Source: Podocnemis expansa
Lineage: Eukaryota; Chordata; Testudines; Podocnemididae
Length of the DNA: 64,000 nucleotides
Assembly (NCBI GenBank): GCA_007922195.1
Contig: ML682007.1
Location: 17,468,487 to 17,532,486, forward strand
Direction of reading: 5' to 3'
Shown: one piece after another, positions 63,601-64,000 of the stretch
Layout of the letters: the number at the start of each line of letters is the position of its first letter
Numbering within the stretch: position 1 is the stretch's first letter
Position numbers and translations under genes: made by a program
The notes under the pieces: generated by a model
Seen by the model: the letters and a program-made list of their open reading frames with translations, nothing else
Database searches by the model: none
Told to the model about the DNA's origin: nothing

Positions 63601-64000
63601 TAGTTAGGATTCTCTCTACAGGAAGAGTAAGATTAGCATATGCCTCTTTGCACAGATTTACATACTTATTAATTCAGCAAATAGTGCAAAACAGACAGAG
63701 ACCACTTAGCTTTGTCCTAGTTCTGCTTTCTACCTTACAGCTAGCTAAGTTAAAGGATATTAAAACTGACTTTATATCCAAGAGGAAAACCAATTAGCAG
63801 CCAATTTTTAGTGGGTGATACAGTGGAACACCAGAACTTAGATAAAATCAGTGATATCCTTGAGGTATCTTATTTCTCATGTCAAAATGGAGAGCAAAGG
63901 CTGGCCCCTGATGCATGTTAGTACATTAAGATATAGAGTTATATATAACCATCAAAAATAAAATCTATACATTTGTCCTTCAGGAGAGGAAATGCCAGCT
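60690..64000 (-). other. CPEB4: Possible CPEB4 3' UTR (by synteny)
   Basis: In human the gene beyond C5orf47, on the same strand, is CPEB4, which has a very long AT-rich 3' UTR. This 3.3-kb end of the window is AT-rich and lacks the fold-back and hAT repeats common elsewhere. Read on the minus strand it carries several AATAAA signals, the last near 60702-60707, which could mark the transcript end. I see no CPEB4 coding sequence, so this rests on gene order and composition only. Confidence 0.35.

Noticed and set aside
63247..63603. A 118-codon plus-strand open frame
   Set aside because: No recognisable protein, no splice or promoter context, and it is antisense to a presumed 3' UTR. Could be chance.

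Overview
The window is vertebrate nuclear DNA: AT-rich, mostly non-coding, with short exons flanked by GT-AG splice sites and dense old interspersed repeats. The repeats (CR1-type LINEs, MIR/CORE-SINE relics, hAT-type MITEs with 8-bp target duplications, and many copies of a fold-back repeat beginning near 'caaggagtcctgtggcac') point to a sauropsid. A turtle is my best guess and a crocodilian the main alternative. This rests on recalled repeat families, not on a database search.

Two protein-coding genes are recognisable, both on the minus strand. NSG2 (neuronal vesicle trafficking protein, NEEP21/calcyon family) has a GC-rich untranslated exon 1 (about 29.7-29.49 kb), the ATG exon (28690-28540) and a second coding exon (13150-13031). 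The membrane-spanning and C-terminal exons were not found and probably lie beyond the left edge. A C5orf47 homologue has exon 1 in a CpG island (48397-48139), exon 2 (45617-45532), exon 3 (44113-44011) and a tentative last exon (35731-35652). The order matches the human 5q35 order CPEB4 - C5orf47 - NSG2, so the AT-rich, repeat-poor right end (about 60.69-64 kb) may be the long 3' UTR of CPEB4 on the minus strand. That last call is by synteny only.

Layout: 1-13.0 kb is NSG2 intron 3 with CR1 and MIR relics. 13.15-28.5 kb is NSG2 intron 2, holding a palindrome-rich MITE, a CR1 LINE with nested insertions and several hAT MITEs. 28.7-30.6 kb is the NSG2 5' end with three hAT MITEs stacked upstream. 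30.6-35.6 kb is intergenic. 35.65-48.4 kb is the C5orf47 gene, whose first intron carries a cluster of fold-back repeats. 48.1-49.3 kb is a CpG-island promoter plus a CCAAT-box-containing minisatellite interrupted by a 100-base assembly gap. 49.3-60.7 kb is intergenic with scattered MITEs.

I saw no tRNA, rRNA, CRISPR or intact transposase gene, and no clear new biological system. The most interesting observations are: a fold-back repeat family whose copies have 11-14-bp target duplications, as retroposons do; the CCAAT-box array next to the C5orf47 promoter; a predicted alternative splice donor in NSG2; and two MITEs made of iterated palindromes.
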